This document shows, piece after piece, positions 14,990-22,348 of a DNA stretch of 25,814 nucleotides (its first letter is position 1; each line of letters opens with the position of its first letter). The stretch lies in assembly GCA_020631295.1 (NCBI GenBank), contig JAHDHN010000006.1, positions 8,783 to 34,596 on the forward strand. Direction: 5' to 3'. This DNA is from Rickettsiales bacterium (GTDB taxonomy: Bacteria > Pseudomonadota > Alphaproteobacteria > Rickettsiales > UBA8987). The notes below the pieces were generated by a model. That model was given only the letters and a program-made list of their open reading frames with translations, had not been told where the DNA came from and did not search any database. The translations under genes were made by a program, and so were the position numbers.

Positions 14990-15065
14990 TGGTGGAGGTA
15001 AGCGGGTTCGAACCGCTGACCCCCTGCTTGCAAAGCAGGTGCTCTACCAGCTGAGCTATACCCCC
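14990..15065 (-). tRNA. tRNA-Ala (TGC)
   Basis: A 76-base tRNA on the minus strand with anticodon TGC in the loop TTTGCAA between CCTGC and GCAGG. The acceptor strands GGGGGTA and TACCTCC pair with one G-U, and CCA is encoded (14990-14992). The G3-U70 pair, the identity element for alanyl-tRNA synthetase, is present. It stands outside an rRNA operon, where this tRNA is often found, so it may be an additional copy. Confidence 0.96.
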
Positions 15066-15163
15066 ACATTTGGAATGGCGCTTATAGCGACTTTACAACC
15101 CATGTCAATATAATAACAGGCGCTATTTTCAGCACTATAAAAGCCTCAACCTGCCCCTTTCTA

Positions 15164-15326
15164 TAGGTTCTATTGTGATTTTTTTATATGACCCCTTTCA
15201 CCTCTTTTTGGCTTTATTTTTCCCACTCTTTCTTACAATAGCGCCACTATTCCTGCAAAAGAGTAGAAAAAATACGCACAAAAGGAGTGTAAAATGGTCG
15301 CTATGAAAAAATTACAACAGAACCTA
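15164..15326. mobile_element. 163-bp MITE with 25-bp terminal inverted repeats and TA ends
   Basis: 15164-15188 and the reverse complement of 15302-15326 match at 22 of 25 bases, with consensus GGTTCTRTTGTRATTTTTT after a TA at each end. TA flanks and this compact size fit a MITE moved by an IS630/Tc1-mariner transposase, and a decayed IS630 transposase lies 418 bp away. The interior is T-rich and codes for nothing obvious. Together with the pieces to its right it accounts for the 15066-15921 stretch. Confidence 0.7.
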
Positions 15327-15336
15327 ATTCAGATAA

Positions 15337-15678
15337 TTATATACCCAAATCGAAGTTGTAACGGAAACCAACCAGGCCGTTATAGGATTCTAGGTTTTTG
15401 CCAAACTCTGCTTCTGTGTGGGCATATAGCGCAATATCATCCGCAATATTCAGTGTAAAACCTGCACCGGTCTCAAATGTTATGCTGTCTGCTTCGCTTT
15501 TCACCTCTTGTAGGGACGTTAGGCTAGCATCACCATTTGTAGCAATCACATGTGCACGCACATGCGGTGCAAAAATCAGATCGTCATCTTGCATTGGCTT
15601 TTCAACACGCAAGCCCAAAGAGCCAGTATAGTAATTATTTATAATGGCGATAGTAGTATGCCACAATAATTGCCCCAC
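15337..15678 (-). pseudogene. Autotransporter beta-barrel, 3' fragment
   Basis: The translated segment is the last strands of an autotransporter barrel: LGLRVEKP, then APHVRAHVI, TFETGAGFTLNIADD, LYAHTEAEFG and the closing GLVGFRYNF with an aromatic terminal residue, here followed by four extra residues. About 100 residues remain of a domain that is usually about 270, and there is no signal peptide or passenger. The first dozen residues, before NYYTGSLG, do not look like barrel sequence. Upstream on the same strand are the IS630 transposase remnant and a palindromic repeat, so an insertion or deletion there probably removed the rest. The fragment still reads openly, so decay may be recent, or it is simply short. 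Confidence 0.75.
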
Positions 15679-15718
15679 TGGCTTCGCCGTGCAAAATCAC
15701 TACGTGATTTTCATAGCA
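15675..15718 (+). repeat. Short palindromic element similar to 19929-19976
   Basis: Begins CCACTGGCTTCGCCGTG and ends CATAGCA around a TCAC/GTGA hairpin. A related element at 19929-19976 starts CCACTGGCTATCGCCGTG and ends GATAGCA around CACGC/GCGTG. This copy sits at the joint between the autotransporter and transposase fragments. Confidence 0.4.
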
Positions 15719-15743
15719 TTCCCGTTGGTAAATTTCGAAAATG

Positions 15744-15869
15744 CTATACTCACCAGACCTTAACCCAATCGAACCCTTCTGGGCCAACCTCAAACAATCC
15801 ATCCGAAATCTCCTACAAAAATACAACTTCAAAAAAGCTATCGATATGGCATTCATATACCATCAATAA
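15744..15869 (+). pseudogene. IS630-family transposase, C-terminal remnant
   Basis: The frame reads LYSPDLNPIEPFWANLKQSI followed by about 20 residues to a TAA at 15867-15869. This is the classic C-terminal box of IS630 transposases, with the final Glu of the DDE triad in NPIE. A stop at 15729-15731 and the absence of any DDE upstream part show that it is dead. It lies antisense to the truncated autotransporter fragment and near a TA-flanked MITE of the kind such a transposase could move. Confidence 0.85.
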
Positions 15870-15921
15870 AACTATAAAACACTATAGTTGTTACTTAATT
15901 GAAATGACCACAACCTACTAT

Positions 15922-16638
15922 CTAAGTCAGCCGTAAGCCTGCATCGCAGTACAGAATCTGTCCGGTCAGCGCGTCATTCTCTATCAGCTGATACACCGTA
16001 TCTGTCACCTGCTCCAAGCTGGGCAGTGCCTTTAGCGGCGCAAGCGCGGCCTGCTGCTGCATATAGTCTGCCTCCAGCTCACCCGAAGGCAGCACAATGC
16101 TCAGCGCCACACCGTTCACACGAATATCTGGCCCCAATTCCAGCGCACTCATTTCTGTAAGATCACGCAAGGATTTCTTACTTAGCAGATAGGCAAAATA
16201 GGTGCCCGTATAGCGGTCAATATAGCGGTCTAGCATATTGACAATTACGCCTTGCTTGCAGCGCGCTGCAAAGGCTTGGCTGAGCAAGAACGGTGCCATC
16301 ATGTTGATCCGCCAATGGCTTTCCAGCATTTCAATGCTGGTCTCTGTAAAGGACTCGCGCTCAAAAATAGAGGCATTATTGATCAATACGCTAGGACGCG
16401 CATGCGCGGCACAAATATCGTCTATTAAAGGAGCAATAGCGTGGCTGTCATGCAGTTCTGCCTGATGCAATGTGGCACGCACGCCCAATGCAGCAATCGC
16501 TTCGATGGTCTCTTTTGCTGCCTTCTCAGAATGGTTGTAATGCAAGGCAATATCATAGCCCTTTTTGGCCAGTGCCAGCGCAATAGCACGCCCTACCCGC
16601 ACGGCTCCACCGGTAATAATCGCTGTTTCACGTGTCAT
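15922..16638 (-). CDS. Short-chain dehydrogenase, pteridine-reductase (FolM/PTR1) type
   Basis: NADPH-dependent Rossmann reductase, probably acting on dihydropterin or dihydrofolate. The start at 16638 has AAGGAAA six bases upstream. The open frame runs 20 codons further, but those codons are a family A repeat. The 238 residues show GGAVRVGRAIA (10-20) for the cofactor, NNAS (87-90), and a catalytic set Asp137-Tyr150-Lys154. The usual SDR Ser is replaced by Asp, with the spacing of 13 and 4 known from PTR1 (Asp181, Tyr194, Lys198). That favours a pterin substrate over a generic SDR. It could supplement or replace dihydrofolate reductase; no folA is in the window. The exact substrate is inferred. 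Confidence 0.85.
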   Translation of the reverse strand: MTRETAIITGGAVRVGRAIALALAKKGYDIALHYNHSEKAAKETIEAIAALGVRATLHQAELHDSHAIAPLIDDICAAHARPSVLINNASIFERESFTETSIEMLESHWRINMMAPFLLSQAFAARCKQGVIVNMLDRYIDRYTGTYFAYLLSKKSLRDLTEMSALELGPDIRVNGVALSIVLPSGELEADYMQQQAALAPLKALPSLEQVTDTVYQLIENDALTGQILYCDAGLRLT

Positions 16639-16661
16639 AACAGTTTCCTTACCCTTATCAT

Positions 16662-16750
16662 GCAATCCCGGGCTTGACCCGGGATCCAGGGTTAACAAGC
16701 ACTATCTCGCTATTTTGCCCTGGACCCTCGCTTTCGCAAGGGTTTCAATT
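16662..16750 (+). repeat. Three-hairpin palindromic repeat, family A, copy 2
   Basis: Same layout and nearly the same sequence as 13228-13316 (CCCGGG hairpin, TCCAGGG/CCCTGGA stem, CCCTCGCTTTCGCAAGGG). It lies directly upstream of the SDR gene, so a false N-terminal extension of that gene is encoded by it. Confidence 0.85.
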
Positions 16751-16850
16751 ATATAGCTGTTGCAATCTAACTATTCTCATACAGTAGAAACAGTAGCATT
16801 CTAGAGACCCTTTTGCTATAGTTGAGCTATTGATCAAAGGAATTATTCGT

Positions 16851-17636
16851 ATGAAACAGACATTAAAAGCAGGGTTTTCACTGTTGGAACTAGCCATTGT
16901 ACTGGTGGTGATAGGGTTATTGGCACTGTTAGTGCTAAGCGGCACGAATTTTATTGAGTCGGCCAAATTGCAAAATAGCGTGAAACAAATTCAAGCGATT
17001 GACGCGGGTATTAACCTGTTTCAGTCCCGCTTTAACGGTATTCCAGGTGATTTGCGCAAGGCCATTGCCATGGGCATTGTGAAGGATGGCATCACACCAC
17101 CTGCCACAGATGGGGACGGCGATGGTCGCATTGAAACAGCATCACAAAATGCCTCTGGCACGCTGATTGCACCCGATGCCTTTACTTATGAAACAGCGCT
17201 AGTATTTGAGCAACTCACGGCTAGCGGTATTATTAACGGAGATTATGAGCACCCAACAGGCAGTGATGTGAATGCAGGCGTGCATGTGCCGGGCATTATG
17301 AATGGTGATGTGCCGTTATTCGTGCTCTATGCGCCGGATATTGGCGGCAATATGATGTTCATCGGCAGCGGCACAGGTGTGGGAGCTACTACCAATATTT
17401 CTTCTCTATTTAATGGCACAAATGGACTTACGCCTTCTCAGGCCTTGGAGTTGGATGCAAAGCTGGATGATGGTGACCCATCCTCTGGCCTGTTCCGTGT
17501 GGTAAATAGCAGCACGCCGTTTGACGGCACAGCACCGGCCACCGGCCCAAATGAATGCTTGGTTGACAGCGACACCTATAATGCCTCCTTAGATGTGGGC
17601 AATTGCGACATTCGCATCAAACCATCTGGCATTTAG
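16851..17636 (+). CDS. Prepilin-type protein (type IV pilin/pseudopilin-like), orphan
   Basis: The start at 16851 is set by AAAGGA nine bases upstream. Residues 1-8 are a short basic leader ending in Gly8. Then F-S-L-L-E begins the mature chain with Glu at +5 and a 20-residue hydrophobic helix, so PilD-type peptidase should cut and methylate it, and it should join a pilus or type II secretion filament. The total of 261 residues is larger than a major pilin. TDGDGDGRIE (86-95) has the D-x-D-x-D-G pattern of calcium loops. Cys236 and Cys252 could form a C-terminal disulfide as in pilin D-regions. No pil, gsp or peptidase gene is nearby, so its machine lies elsewhere. It is followed by a hairpin and T-run at 17711. 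Confidence 0.82.
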   Translation: MKQTLKAGFSLLELAIVLVVIGLLALLVLSGTNFIESAKLQNSVKQIQAIDAGINLFQSRFNGIPGDLRKAIAMGIVKDGITPPATDGDGDGRIETASQNASGTLIAPDAFTYETALVFEQLTASGIINGDYEHPTGSDVNAGVHVPGIMNGDVPLFVLYAPDIGGNMMFIGSGTGVGATTNISSLFNGTNGLTPSQALELDAKLDDGDPSSGLFRVVNSSTPFDGTAPATGPNECLVDSDTYNASLDVGNCDIRIKPSGI

Positions 17637-17651
17637 GTAGAGTATATTCGT

Positions 17652-17734
17652 TGTTTCCTGCGGCTTGTCCGCAGGATCAGATAGAACAGTTATGCTGTTG
17701 GAGTATTTGACCCTGTGGTTAAACCACAGGGAAC
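17652..17734 (+). repeat. Palindromic intergenic repeat, copy 2 (shares ends with 155-216)
   Basis: Begins TGTTTCCTGCGGCT and ends TAAACCACAGGGAAC, identical to the ends of the inverted element at 155-216. It contains two hairpins, CCTGCGG/CCGCAGG at its 5' end and CCCTGTGGTT/AACCACAGGG at its 3' end; the second forms the terminator below. Confidence 0.55.
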
Positions 17735-17742
17735 AGTTTTTT
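17711..17742 (+). terminator. Intrinsic terminator after the prepilin gene
   Basis: CCCTGTGGTT and AACCACAGGG form a perfect 10-bp stem around one A, which in practice is a loop of a few bases. It is followed by AACAG and six T. The orientation serves the prepilin gene, and it abuts the end of hisN on the other strand. Confidence 0.7.
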
Positions 17743-18544
17743 ATAGATCTTGGTACCCACGCACCAATTTGAGTGCCTGATCATGCAGTACTTTGTTGCC
17801 GCAAGCCAGCACGCGGCCGTCACTATGGCGGGTGAGTGACACGCCGTCCCAATCGGTAATCACACCGCCTGCCTGGGTGATGATGGGCGCTAATGCACAA
17901 AAATCATAGGGCTTTAAATCCGCCTCTAAAATCACATCCACACCACCTTGCGCCAGCAAGCCGTAAGAATAGCCATCACCGCCATACACCGTGTGTTTGC
18001 ATGCATCGCGCAATGCAGCAAAGGCGGGCAGCTCTGCATCCAAAAATAAATCCGGCCCAGTGGTGCATAACACCGCCTCCTGCAACGCAGCAACCTGTGC
18101 ATTGCTGGTAATCTCTGCGCCATTATGCGTGCTATTCTCACCCTGCACGCCCAGCCAACGTTCTTCCGTAATTGGCTGATCCATCAGGCCAAGCACCGGT
18201 ACATCATGTTCCAACAGCGCGACCATGGTCACAAAAATCGGGCGGCCAATCATAAAACTTTTGGTGCCGTCAATCGGGTCAATGCTCCAGCTATACGGGC
18301 ACCCTTCTGCCGGTGCTTTATTGCCATGCTCTTCGCCTATAATGCCGTGCTCAGGAAAGCGCGCTATAATCATCTCCCGCAGACGCTGCTCAATCTCCTT
18401 ATCGGCACGCGTTACCGGGCTGCTATCCGCCTTGGCCTCAGAAGAAAGTGCTGTGCTGCGGTAGTAACGCCGGCTGATCTGCCGTGCTTCATTGGCCAGC
18501 TCATGCGCAAAGGCGGTGAATATGGTAGGGTCGTTCAGGGTCAC
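17741..18544 (-). CDS. hisN: Histidinol-phosphatase, inositol-monophosphatase family
   Basis: An Mg-dependent, Li-sensitive-type phosphatase fold; in Alphaproteobacteria the HisN member removes phosphate from histidinol phosphate, replacing HisB/HisK. The 267 residues carry the metal motifs GEEHG (70-74; Glu71/72), DPIDGT (89-94; Asp89, Asp92) and the distal LKPYDFCALAPII with Asp214, the form seen in HisN. The start is a GTG at 18544; no ATG is near, and the Shine-Dalgarno (GGA) is weak. hisZ and hisD in this window support a histidine role. Other inositol-phosphatase-family substrates cannot be excluded. It diverges from dadA across 47 bases. Confidence 0.85.
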   Translation of the reverse strand: MTLNDPTIFTAFAHELANEARQISRRYYRSTALSSEAKADSSPVTRADKEIEQRLREMIIARFPEHGIIGEEHGNKAPAEGCPYSWSIDPIDGTKSFMIGRPIFVTMVALLEHDVPVLGLMDQPITEERWLGVQGENSTHNGAEITSNAQVAALQEAVLCTTGPDLFLDAELPAFAALRDACKHTVYGGDGYSYGLLAQGGVDVILEADLKPYDFCALAPIITQAGGVITDWDGVSLTRHSDGRVLACGNKVLHDQALKLVRGYQDL

Positions 18545-18591
18545 GCTATTTTCCGATAGATAGTTCCTGCAGTATCAATTAAACCACAGCC

Positions 18592-19872
18592 ATGGCAACG
18601 AAAATTATCATTGTTGGTGCAGGCATCATAGGCATAACATCTGCCTATATACTCGCCAAGCGCGGTTATGAGGTGCAGGTGATAGAACAAAATCCTGGCC
18701 CGGCAGAGCGCTGCAGCTTCTCTAATGCCGGCCAGATTTCCTATAGCCATGCGGAGCCTTGGGCCAATTTTGAATCCATCAAGCTGGCGATGAAATGGCT
18801 GGGCCGCGACGACGCACCGTTGCTGTTAAATATGCGGCTGGATTACCGTATGTGGCACTGGATTTCGGCCTTTTTGCTGCAAGCCATGCCAAAACGTGTG
18901 CATAAAAACACCCGCACAATGATGCGGCTGGGGCTCTATTCCAAGCAGTGTCTGGAGCAATTTCTACAGGAAGAAGAACCGATTGATTTTTCCTATGCGT
19001 CTAAGGGTATTTTGCATGTGTTTCACACCAAGCGCAGCTTTAAGAAAGCCAAGTCGCAGCAGCAATTGCAGGCAGAGCTGGGTGCGCCAAACCAAGTGCT
19101 ATCGCCTACGGAGATAATACAGCTAGAGCCAAGCCTGGCGCATTTAGAATCCCATCTTTCCGGCGGATTTTTGGATGAGTTGGACGCGCAAGGCGATATT
19201 TATTATTTCACCAAGGCATTGGCTGCGCGCGCCGAAACAATGGGCGTGACATTCCATTACGACACGGCGGTGACCGATCTGGTGGAGAAAAATGGCAAGA
19301 TCATTGCGGTGGAGACGGATAAAGACACGTTCGCCTGTGACAAGGCCGTAATTTGCCTGGGCGCCAAAAGCAGCGTGCTGTTGCGGCAAAAGGGCATTTC
19401 CGTGCCAATTTACCCCATGAAAGGCTATAGCATCTCGGTGCCGCTCCGCGGTGCCAGCACCCATGCGGCTACAGAGCGCAGCATTACCGATGAGCATGAG
19501 CGGATTGTGTTCACCCGCCTGGGAGACATATTACGCGTGGCCGGCACGGCAGAATTTGCAGGCTATGATGAATCGGTGCAGCATAAGCGTATTTTGATGC
19601 TGAAGCGCGCCGTACGGCGCTTTTTTCCGGATATTCCACAGCATAATTTGGATTATGCCCGCCAGTGGGCATGCCTGCGCCCTTCCACGCCGGATGGCCC
19701 TCCCATTATTGGTGCCACCAAACGCTACCCCAATCTCTATCTCAATACCGGCCATGGCACATTAGGCTGGACACAAAGCTTTGCCAGCATGCACCTGCTG
19801 GCTGATATGATAGACGGCACCACACCCGCCATCGACACAGACGGCCTCCTGCCCACGCGCTATGGTGTGTAG
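18592..19872 (+). CDS. dadA: D-amino acid dehydrogenase (DadA family)
   Basis: Membrane-associated FAD enzyme that oxidises D-amino acids, typically D-alanine, to 2-oxo acids and passes electrons to the respiratory chain. The 426 residues (E. coli 432) have the N-terminal FAD motif GAGIIG (9-14) followed by the acidic strand end VIEQN, then SFSNAGQIS near 42-50, the substrate-domain KGILHVF, and the C-terminal RPSTPDGPPIIG and GHGTLGWTQSFAS typical of DadA. The first ATG has no visible Shine-Dalgarno. No alanine racemase gene (dadX/alr) follows. With the D-Ala-D-Ala dipeptidase at 3709 it could complete a path from wall dipeptide to pyruvate. It is followed by a strong hairpin. Confidence 0.92.
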   Translation: MATKIIIVGAGIIGITSAYILAKRGYEVQVIEQNPGPAERCSFSNAGQISYSHAEPWANFESIKLAMKWLGRDDAPLLLNMRLDYRMWHWISAFLLQAMPKRVHKNTRTMMRLGLYSKQCLEQFLQEEEPIDFSYASKGILHVFHTKRSFKKAKSQQQLQAELGAPNQVLSPTEIIQLEPSLAHLESHLSGGFLDELDAQGDIYYFTKALAARAETMGVTFHYDTAVTDLVEKNGKIIAVETDKDTFACDKAVICLGAKSSVLLRQKGISVPIYPMKGYSISVPLRGASTHAATERSITDEHERIVFTRLGDILRVAGTAEFAGYDESVQHKRILMLKRAVRRFFPDIPQHNLDYARQWACLRPSTPDGPPIIGATKRYPNLYLNTGHGTLGWTQSFASMHLLADMIDGTTPAIDTDGLLPTRYGV

Positions 19873-19896
19873 GTCTGAGAAAATATAATAGTTCGT

Positions 19897-19926
19897 AGTA
19901 ACATTTGGACATATCCAAATGTTACT
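19897..19926 (+). terminator. Perfect 13-bp hairpin after dadA
   Basis: AGTAACATTTGGA pairs without mismatch with TCCAAATGTTACT around the loop CATA, beginning 25 bases after the dadA stop. There is no adjacent T-run. It may protect or end the dadA transcript. Confidence 0.5.
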
Positions 19927-19928
19927 AT

Positions 19929-19990
19929 CCACTGGCTATCGCCGTGTAATCCACGCTTACGCGTGTCTTGATAGCAGTTATGCTTTTTTT
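19929..19990 (+). terminator. Palindromic element followed by seven T
   Basis: GCTATC (19934-19939) pairs with GATAGC (19970-19975), enclosing CACGC/GCGTG, and a run of seven T lies at 19984-19990 after eight unpaired bases. The gap makes it a weak intrinsic terminator. Its first 48 bases resemble 15675-15718. Confidence 0.35.
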
Positions 19991-20112
19991 GGAAATGTCC
20001 AATAATGAAGCAGAACTGCTATATATCATTATAATCCGTTATTCTTGTCACTACACTGTAATAAAAAAGGTGGATTGTCTAACCAACAAAATACTAAAGA
20101 GGAATAACCAAG

Positions 20113-20919
20113 ATGGATGATACAATATTAGATGACTCACTCGAAATAGAGGTAAGTGGTAACTTTCAATCTATTTCAATCAAGAACAATCTATATGAAA
20201 CTAACCAATCCATTCCTCTGTCTTATAGCAGCCAAATGGACAAGCGTGCTTATTACAAAGGTGAAAATGCCTTCTTTTCGTTAGATAGGTATGGAAATGG
20301 CACCTATGCAGAAGATATGTTTTACCTTTCCTATAAAGGTTACAACATGGTAGGGGAACATGATTCTGTTGCAATTGAACGTGTCGCATACCAGCAAAAA
20401 AAATCTATGATATATGCTAATGATGGACCAGTACTTTTAGCAGAGATAGAATATACTAAAAGCTTAGCAAAGGAACAAAGCAGGGAAGCAGATGCTCTGC
20501 AGGAAATTTTAGAATCCAAAATTACCATATATGATACTACGAATGAAATTACTTATATTTTAGAAACAAACGGAAATAAAATATCATCATACCATCATGG
20601 TAATGAAAGGCCAGAATATGTGTATGATCCTATTGTTACCTCTGTAAAATCCAGAGCCATGACAGAAGAAGATAAAGAAGCGGCTAAAGCATTGCAGCAA
20701 AATATTAATACTCAAATAAACCAGGCCCAAGAAATTCTTAAAGAGAAATACGATACAAAGGAAGAAGAACAAACAGTACCAACGGATAAGAGAGGTGGAT
20801 TTTTACATGATGAGAAGCTGCACGAATCTATTCGTGGACTGGCAGACGTAGAAATGCGTGATGGTGCTACAGTGAATAATATACAAGCTGGACAAAAAGC
20901 CTCGCACCATATTGGTTAA
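20113..20919 (+). CDS. Hypothetical protein, AT-rich orphan
   Basis: I do not recognise this 268-residue protein. AAAGAGGA at 20096-20103 gives a good ribosome site for the ATG at 20113, and a TATAAT at 20030-20035 could be a -10. It is acidic at the N-terminus (MDDTILDDSLEIEV), then polar and rich in Tyr, Ser and Asn. There is no signal peptide or membrane segment. Residues about 190-225 are a charged Glu/Lys/Gln stretch likely to be helical, possibly coiled-coil, and the last 40 residues look flexible. Sampled lines are 20-40% GC, clearly below the neighbours, which suggests transfer. The codon pattern and ribosome site argue that it is a real gene. No partner genes are visible, and a secreted effector or phage-derived cargo is only a guess. 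Confidence 0.7.
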   Translation: MDDTILDDSLEIEVSGNFQSISIKNNLYETNQSIPLSYSSQMDKRAYYKGENAFFSLDRYGNGTYAEDMFYLSYKGYNMVGEHDSVAIERVAYQQKKSMIYANDGPVLLAEIEYTKSLAKEQSREADALQEILESKITIYDTTNEITYILETNGNKISSYHHGNERPEYVYDPIVTSVKSRAMTEEDKEAAKALQQNINTQINQAQEILKEKYDTKEEEQTVPTDKRGGFLHDEKLHESIRGLADVEMRDGATVNNIQAGQKASHHIG

Positions 20920-21004
20920 ACTTTATGCATGGTCGTTTCACTATCCAATAGGTTGGTTAACATATGTACATTCCTTGAAAATAGAACTTCCTTAATAAGA
21001 TTGG

Positions 21005-21544
21005 CTACAGTGCCTTTAGGGCTTTTTGTGTATAATCCAGGCCCGTGATTACGGTGATGAAGACCGCCACCCATAACAGCGCCAGGCCTGCTTGGTCCAG
21101 CCAGGCAATGCCACTGGCAGCACTGCCCAGCAACAATGCGATGATTGCCAGCATCTGCAGCGTGGTTTTCCATTTTGCCAGATTGGTCACCGGCAGACGA
21201 ATTTGCCTCGCACCCAAAAATTCCCGTAAGCCTGACACCAGCATTTCACGCAGCAAAATCAGCAGCACCGCAAGCATGGGGGCTGCCCCCTTGTCCAACA
21301 ATATAAGCAGGGCGGTAAGCACCATCAGCTTGTCTGCAATGGGGTCGATACAGGCACCAAAGGCCGATTCTGCCTTAAGCTTGCGCGCCACATAGCCATC
21401 CAAAAAATCGGTGATGCTGGCAAAGGCAAACACCGCCGCACTGAGCCAAGCTGAAAACGCGCCAGAAAGCTGATATGCCACCACCACCAACAACGGTATG
21501 CAGCATACGCGAAGACCGGTTAATATGTTTGGCAGTTGTTTCAT
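21005..21544 (-). CDS. pgsA: CDP-diacylglycerol--glycerol-3-phosphate 3-phosphatidyltransferase
   Basis: Inner-membrane enzyme that makes phosphatidylglycerol phosphate, the committed step to phosphatidylglycerol and cardiolipin. The 179 residues carry the full CDP-alcohol phosphotransferase motif: Asp46, DG at 49-50, AR at 53-54, Gly63, Asp67 and Asp71, in the segment DFLDGYVARK...GACIDPIAD. Several hydrophobic helices surround it, as expected for a six-helix enzyme. The start MKQLPNILTGLR is the usual one, with AGGGTAAG and GGAGAT upstream. nfu follows upstream on the same strand after a family A repeat, so an operon is possible but not shown. Confidence 0.95.
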   Translation of the reverse strand: MKQLPNILTGLRVCCIPLLVVVAYQLSGAFSAWLSAAVFAFASITDFLDGYVARKLKAESAFGACIDPIADKLMVLTALLILLDKGAAPMLAVLLILLREMLVSGLREFLGARQIRLPVTNLAKWKTTLQMLAIIALLLGSAASGIAWLDQAGLALLWVAVFITVITGLDYTQKALKAL

Positions 21545-21560
21545 CTTACCCTAAATCTCC

Positions 21561-21659
21561 TTGAAGCCCTTGCGAAAGCGAGGGCCCAGGGCCACAAGAA
21601 AGATCTTACATTGTAGCTCTGGACCCCGGGTCTGCGCTTACGCTTGCCCGGGGATTCAA
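21561..21659 (-). repeat. Three-hairpin palindromic repeat, family A, copy 3 (inverted)
   Basis: Reads TTGAAGCCCTTGCGAAAGCG at its left and ends CCCGGGGATTCAA, the reverse of 13228-13316, with a more diverged centre. It lies between pgsA and nfu. Confidence 0.8.
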
Positions 21660-21691
21660 TATGGTTGTTCCTTATTATGCTCTGACCTTTA

Positions 21692-22291
21692 CTATAAATC
21701 AAATGCCGCTTCGTCATTCAATGCTTCCACAGATACCACTTCAGGCACATAATGTTTCAGCAGATTTTCTACCCCGTCCTTCAACGTGGCAGTGGAAGAC
21801 GGGCAACCAGAGCACGCACCCTGCAGCTCTAACGTCACAATACCGTCTACAAAATCATGGAAAATGATATCGCCGCCATCTTCGGCCACGGCCGGGCGCA
21901 CGCGCGTATCTAGCAATTCTTTAATCTGAATTACCAGCGGGTCGTTTTCATCGCATTGCTGCTCTCTTGGTGCGGATTTGGCAGGCGCAGACACGCCCTC
22001 TTCCAAGCCCTCCACCACCGGGCGGCCAGAGACATAATGGTCCATGATAGAGGTAATCGCAAAAGCCTTAATGGTCTGCCAATTGCCCTTTGCGGATTTG
22101 GTGATGGTGATAAAATCCCGCCCAAAAAATATATTTTCCACATGGGAAATATCGAACAAGGCTTGCGCTAAAGGCGAATTTTCGGCCTCTTCTTTCTTCG
22201 CGTAAGAGGCGGTTTCATTGCCCAGCACCTTCTGGCCTGGCAGAAATTTCAGCGTTTGCGGATTCGGTGTTTCTTCCGTTTGAATAAACAT
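21692..22291 (-). CDS. Nfu-type iron-sulfur cluster carrier protein
   Basis: Receives and delivers Fe-S clusters to target enzymes. The 199 residues hold an Nfu_N domain (1-92, starting MFIQTEETPNPQTLKFLPG) and a C-terminal NifU-like domain (about 120-190) with the cluster-binding pair Cys160 and Cys163 in GACSGCPSS. This two-domain order is that of mitochondrial NFU1 and its alphaproteobacterial relatives, and differs from E. coli NfuA, whose N-domain is a degenerate A-type carrier. A linker of about 25 residues rich in Ala, Pro and Ser separates them. Family A repeats flank it on both sides. No isc or suf genes are in the window. Confidence 0.95.
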   Translation of the reverse strand: MFIQTEETPNPQTLKFLPGQKVLGNETASYAKKEEAENSPLAQALFDISHVENIFFGRDFITITKSAKGNWQTIKAFAITSIMDHYVSGRPVVEGLEEGVSAPAKSAPREQQCDENDPLVIQIKELLDTRVRPAVAEDGGDIIFHDFVDGIVTLELQGACSGCPSSTATLKDGVENLLKHYVPEVVSVEALNDEAAFDL

Positions 22292-22348
22292 AGTCTGTCT
22301 TTTTTATAAGGTTGCTTATCTCCTCTCATACAGAGAGTTGACAGCGGT

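Noticed and set aside
16626..16641. Partial parS-like sequence TGTTTCACGTGTCATA
   Set aside because: Only the left part matches; it is the coding start of the SDR and is not palindromic.
16639..16698. 20-residue N-terminal extension of the SDR
   Set aside because: It is encoded by a palindromic repeat, and a good ribosome site supports the ATG at 16638.
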